Source: Sphingobacterium sp.
GTDB lineage: Bacteria > Bacteroidota > Bacteroidia > Sphingobacteriales > Sphingobacteriaceae
DNA: 64,000 nt
NCBI GenBank assembly: GCA_031286695.1
Contig: JAITTY010000009.1
Span: forward strand, 352,659-416,658
Direction: 5' to 3'
Shown here: positions 61,722 to 64,000 of the stretch, one piece after another
Position numbering within the stretch: the first letter of the stretch is position 1
Layout: each line of letters starts with the position of its first letter
Translations under genes and position numbers: made by a program
Notes under the pieces: generated by a model
Database searches by the model: none
Seen by the model: only the letters and a program-made list of their open reading frames with translations
What the model was told of the DNA's origin: nothing

Positions 61722-63128
61722 CTATACACCCAGTTGTATATTTTCTTTTTTCGGCGCTCTAGCACGAATAGGCGTATTTCCACCGCCTTTCAGCGTGATT
61801 TCTACCGGTGTATTATTTTTCCATGCACCCTTTGTAAAATCCGGTACATCAACAGTTTTACAATTCTTTTCTACAGATTCAAAACTCAAAGGTACGATAC
61901 AACTCCATGAAGCAGCATCATAGACATCCTGATCCAAAGGTAATCCATTACGCAAACAGTCAATTAGACGCCAGTCCATCATAAAATCCATCCCACCGTG
62001 TCCACCGACCTGTTTCGCCTGCTCACCAATATATTTTACCAACTCTGGTGTGTATTTATCATACAGTTCTTTTAATTTCTGTTCTGTAATGAATTCATGA
62101 CCGAAAGCAATATTCTCCGTAGGATATTTTTGTGCAAATCCTTTGGTGCCACTCAATGTATGCAGTCTAGAATAAGGTCTAGGAGAAGTGACATCATGCT
62201 GCAACATAATCGTTTTCCCTTTGGCGGTACGAATAAGCGTTGTATTCATATTACCACGGTATTTTTTCCCTACAAATTCCTGGAAAAAAGAATCCTTTGC
62301 CGCTAACTCTTTTGCCTTTTCTCCCATCATAAAATCATTGGAAGACATCGCCACAAGATGATCCATTTTATCCCCTCTATTGATATTTAAGCATTGTGCA
62401 ACAGGCCCAAGTCCATGAGTAGGGTATAGATTTCCATTTAGTTTTATATTTTCTCTTAGGCGCCACATGTTATCATAGCCATTCTTTGCAAAATTAAGAT
62501 CCAGCAAATCGTGAATATAAGCACCTTCTGCATGAACGAGTTCGCCAAACAAGCCTTGGCGCACCATATTCAATGTCAGCATTTCGAAGAAATCATAACA
62601 GCAGTTTTCCAGCATCATACAATGCTTTTTAGTTGCCTCGGATGTCTTCACTACCTCCCAACAATCCTTGATCGTCAATGCGATCGGAACCTCACAAGCC
62701 ACGTGATTACCCGCTTTCATAGCAGCAATGCTCATGGGAGTATGATAATCCCATGGGGTACAGATATAGACGAGATCAAGTTTCTCTTCTTTCAATAAGG
62801 ATTTCCAGCCATCCTCCCCAGAATACGCTTTAGGCGCTGCCAACCCCTTTGATGTAACGATCTTAGTTGCACGCTCCACCCGGTCTGGATGCTTATCGCA
62901 AAGCGCAACAATTTCGCAGCCCTCAATATAAGATAAGCGTTCAACAGCACCAGGACCACGCATACCGAGCCCAATTACAGCTACTCGGACTTTATCAATT
63001 TTTGGAGCTGCATAACCACACATATTAAACGACGCTGCGGCTGCATTGGCATTAACCAAAGTAGGGAGTGAAACAGCCAGTGATGACAATATACCGGCTT
63101 TTTTAAGAAAATCTCTTCTAGAATCCAT
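61722..63128 (-). CDS. GH109-type glycosidase (Gfo/Idh/MocA fold), exported
   Basis: A 468-residue NAD-dependent protein of Gfo/Idh/MocA fold, exported by a twin-arginine signal (SRRDFLKKAGI). The Rossmann motif is VIGLGMRGPG, and the CEVPIALTIKD region and YPTHGLGPVAQCLNINRGD are features I recall for GH109 alpha-N-acetylgalactosaminidases, which use NAD to hydrolyse alpha-GalNAc. The GH109 family is likely; substrate is inferred. It sits above the FGE-like gene on the same strand, 69 bases apart with a terminator between, and an 18-base palindrome lies 25 bases upstream. Confidence 0.85.
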   Translation of the reverse strand: MDSRRDFLKKAGILSSLAVSLPTLVNANAAAASFNMCGYAAPKIDKVRVAVIGLGMRGPGAVERLSYIEGCEIVALCDKHPDRVERATKIVTSKGLAAPKAYSGEDGWKSLLKEEKLDLVYICTPWDYHTPMSIAAMKAGNHVACEVPIALTIKDCWEVVKTSEATKKHCMMLENCCYDFFEMLTLNMVRQGLFGELVHAEGAYIHDLLDLNFAKNGYDNMWRLRENIKLNGNLYPTHGLGPVAQCLNINRGDKMDHLVAMSSNDFMMGEKAKELAAKDSFFQEFVGKKYRGNMNTTLIRTAKGKTIMLQHDVTSPRPYSRLHTLSGTKGFAQKYPTENIAFGHEFITEQKLKELYDKYTPELVKYIGEQAKQVGGHGGMDFMMDWRLIDCLRNGLPLDQDVYDAASWSCIVPLSFESVEKNCKTVDVPDFTKGAWKNNTPVEITLKGGGNTPIRARAPKKENIQLGV

Positions 63129-63152
63129 AATTTAAAGTTCATATAAATTTAA

Positions 63153-63170
63153 AGGGACCAATTGGTCCCT
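63153..63170. promoter_or_regulatory. Perfect 18-base palindrome upstream of the GH109 gene
   Basis: AGGGACCAATTGGTCCCT, 25 bases before the GH109 start on the minus strand. It could be the operator of a dimeric repressor, or a stem before the weak U-rich stretch (TTTAAATTT) acting as an attenuator. Confidence 0.5.
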
Positions 63171-63313
63171 CTAAAAAATCACCTATTTTAAAACAAACTA
63201 AACAGTCAATAGAAAAATCCTTTTGGATCGGATTTATATTTGGTTCTATTTAAAGAACTTAATCTCTATAACAATAATAGAACACTTTTCTCTAAATAAA
63301 AAATGAAACTTGA

Positions 63314-63350
63314 AAGCAATCGTTTGCTTAATCTACACAAACGATTGCTT
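63314..63350. repeat. Inverted repeat, 13-base arms
   Basis: AAGCAATCGTTTG (63314-63326) and CAAACGATTGCTT (63338-63350) are perfect complements around an 11-base loop. No strong T-run follows on either strand. Confidence 0.6.
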
Positions 63351-63891
63351 AAATTTTTATCTTCATTGTTTTTCAATCGATCCTAGCAAATAAGCAGGAC
63401 GTTCGAGATTCCATCGAAGTCGCCGTCTCTACAATAAATAGCATGTTTAAGGTCGTTAAAGGTTTCCATTCTTAGTGCGAATACACCAATGGAAGCATAC
63501 AGACTTTACTTCTTCCGATTGCTCCAGGTCAAAGCTTTCTCCTATTCCAGCTAGGTCAAGTAGGAGGAGAGATGAGAAATCCTACAACAGAGCCCCCGCA
63601 GCAAGGAAGATCAATGCCTACCTAGACAGCTCGGCTAAGCGAAGGAGCTTCTACAAGCATTGATCCGTTTATCCAGGACTCATCCTGCAGCTTGCGGCTA
63701 TAAATAAGGGAGCATTTGGGTTAAGGGCTAATGGTGCTGCATCATACCACTAAAGCACAGTAAAGGCTAAAGGACAGTTGCGGAACAGCTTCCGATGGAC
63801 CGGGCTCACCGACGGCCATGTGCTGTGATAACCAATAGTCGGAGGATATGCAATAGCTTGTACATGGAATTACGGGAGTATATAAACGAAA

Positions 63892-63922
63892 GAAGCCCTT
63901 GACTGTTTCCAGCAAGGGCTTC
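63892..63922 (-). terminator. rRNA operon terminator
   Basis: On the minus strand, downstream of the 5S: stem GAAGCCCTTG / CAAGGGCTTC (63913-63922 with 63892-63901), an inner CTG / CAG pair, then TTTCGTTTAT. Confidence 0.7.
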
Positions 63923-63934
63923 CGTGTAAAAAAA

Positions 63935-64000
63935 GGCACCGACCTACTCTCCCACCTGTTACGGCAATACCATCGGCTCTGGCGGGCTTGACTGCTCTGT
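63935..64000 (-). rRNA. 5S rRNA, partial (3' end; the rest lies beyond the right edge)
   Basis: The minus strand reads, in the 5'-to-3' direction, through the conserved 5S block that ends GGGTGGGAGAGTAGGTCGGTGCC-type sequence; seen here as GGCACCGACCTACTCTCCCA on the + strand at 63935 onward. About 66 bases of the 3' part are present. It implies that a 16S-23S-5S operon reads leftward from outside the window. Confidence 0.93.

Larger units (their letters stand above)
63129..63934. other. Long non-coding region between the GH109 gene and the 5S rRNA
   Basis: About 800 bases without a recognisable gene. It holds a perfect 18-base palindrome (63153-63170), an inverted repeat (63314-63350), a GC-richer stretch (about 63400-63890) with only short open frames, and the 5S rRNA terminator (63892-63922). 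The central stretch may be an rRNA flank or a decayed element. Confidence 0.6.

Noticed and set aside
63475-63663. Open frame of 62 codons in the region before the 5S rRNA
   Set aside because: Arginine- and serine-rich, without similarity I can name; likely non-coding sequence of unusual composition.
63742-63939. Minus-strand open frame overlapping the 5S end
   Set aside because: It reads through the 5S rRNA 3' end and the terminator, so it is not a gene.

Overview
The window looks like chromosomal DNA from a Bacteroidota bacterium of the Sphingobacteriaceae, most likely Sphingobacterium. Evidence seen: promoters of the Bacteroidota type (TTTG, about 19 bases, TAnnTTTG) before many genes, few Shine-Dalgarno sites, a GLPGLI-family protein beside a large outer-membrane barrel, a family of phylum-typical conserved genes (DUF2480, DUF3109, DUF6427-like, LptC lipoprotein), a CarB without its C-terminal allosteric domain, and glycan-degrading exported enzymes. 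The genus is inferred from gene content, not measured. No prophage, insertion sequence or CRISPR array was seen.

Left part (1-17 kb): a partial phoH, a SAM-hydroxide adenosyltransferase, an ABC exporter, then a cytochrome c maturation block (ccmB, ccmC, a CcmD-like peptide) followed by envelope genes: a polytopic membrane protein, an outer-membrane barrel, LptC and a PpiD-type folding factor. Next come DUF2480, DUF3108 and DUF3109 genes, a polyprenyl synthetase and TerC. From 16.7 to 26 kb lies an exported proteolysis and thiol region: a papain-type aminopeptidase C, two tandem thioredoxin-TPR-like paralogues, a prolyl oligopeptidase and an M1 aminopeptidase. LpxH, a Crp/Fnr regulator and an SMR exporter follow, with a Crp-like dyad between the last two.

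Middle (27-45 kb): prfA, four identical tandem tRNA-Asp genes, a YjdI-type Fe-S protein, an MFS transporter, a very large GH2 beta-galactosidase with a discoidin-like tail, an ECF sigma factor next to a membrane-anchored HtrA-like protease whose cytoplasmic N-terminus looks like an anti-sigma region, a 1-Cys peroxiredoxin, an acyl-CoA dehydrogenase, the proB-proA-hypothetical operon, a small outer-membrane barrel and uvrB.

Right part (45-64 kb): upp, a YkuK-like gene, the nicotinamide riboside pair pnuC plus a NadR-type kinase, a bacilliredoxin, a YtcJ-like amidohydrolase lipoprotein, the GLPGLI/outer-membrane pair, lipA, a GH20 hexosaminidase, carB, a formylglycine-generating enzyme homologue with both active-site cysteines, a GH109-type glycosidase, and at the right edge the 3' end of a 5S rRNA whose operon lies outside the window and reads leftward. 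GH2, GH20, GH109 and the sulfatase-maturing enzyme together suggest use of amino-sugar-rich, possibly sulfated glycans.

The most interesting candidates are the sigma factor with an anti-sigma/protease fusion, the Crp/Fnr-SMR module with its dyad, the terminator that contains the next gene's promoter at lpxH, a group of genes whose start codon follows the -7 element almost directly (predicted leaderless mRNAs), and the boxA-like motif inside the tRNA-Asp operon.
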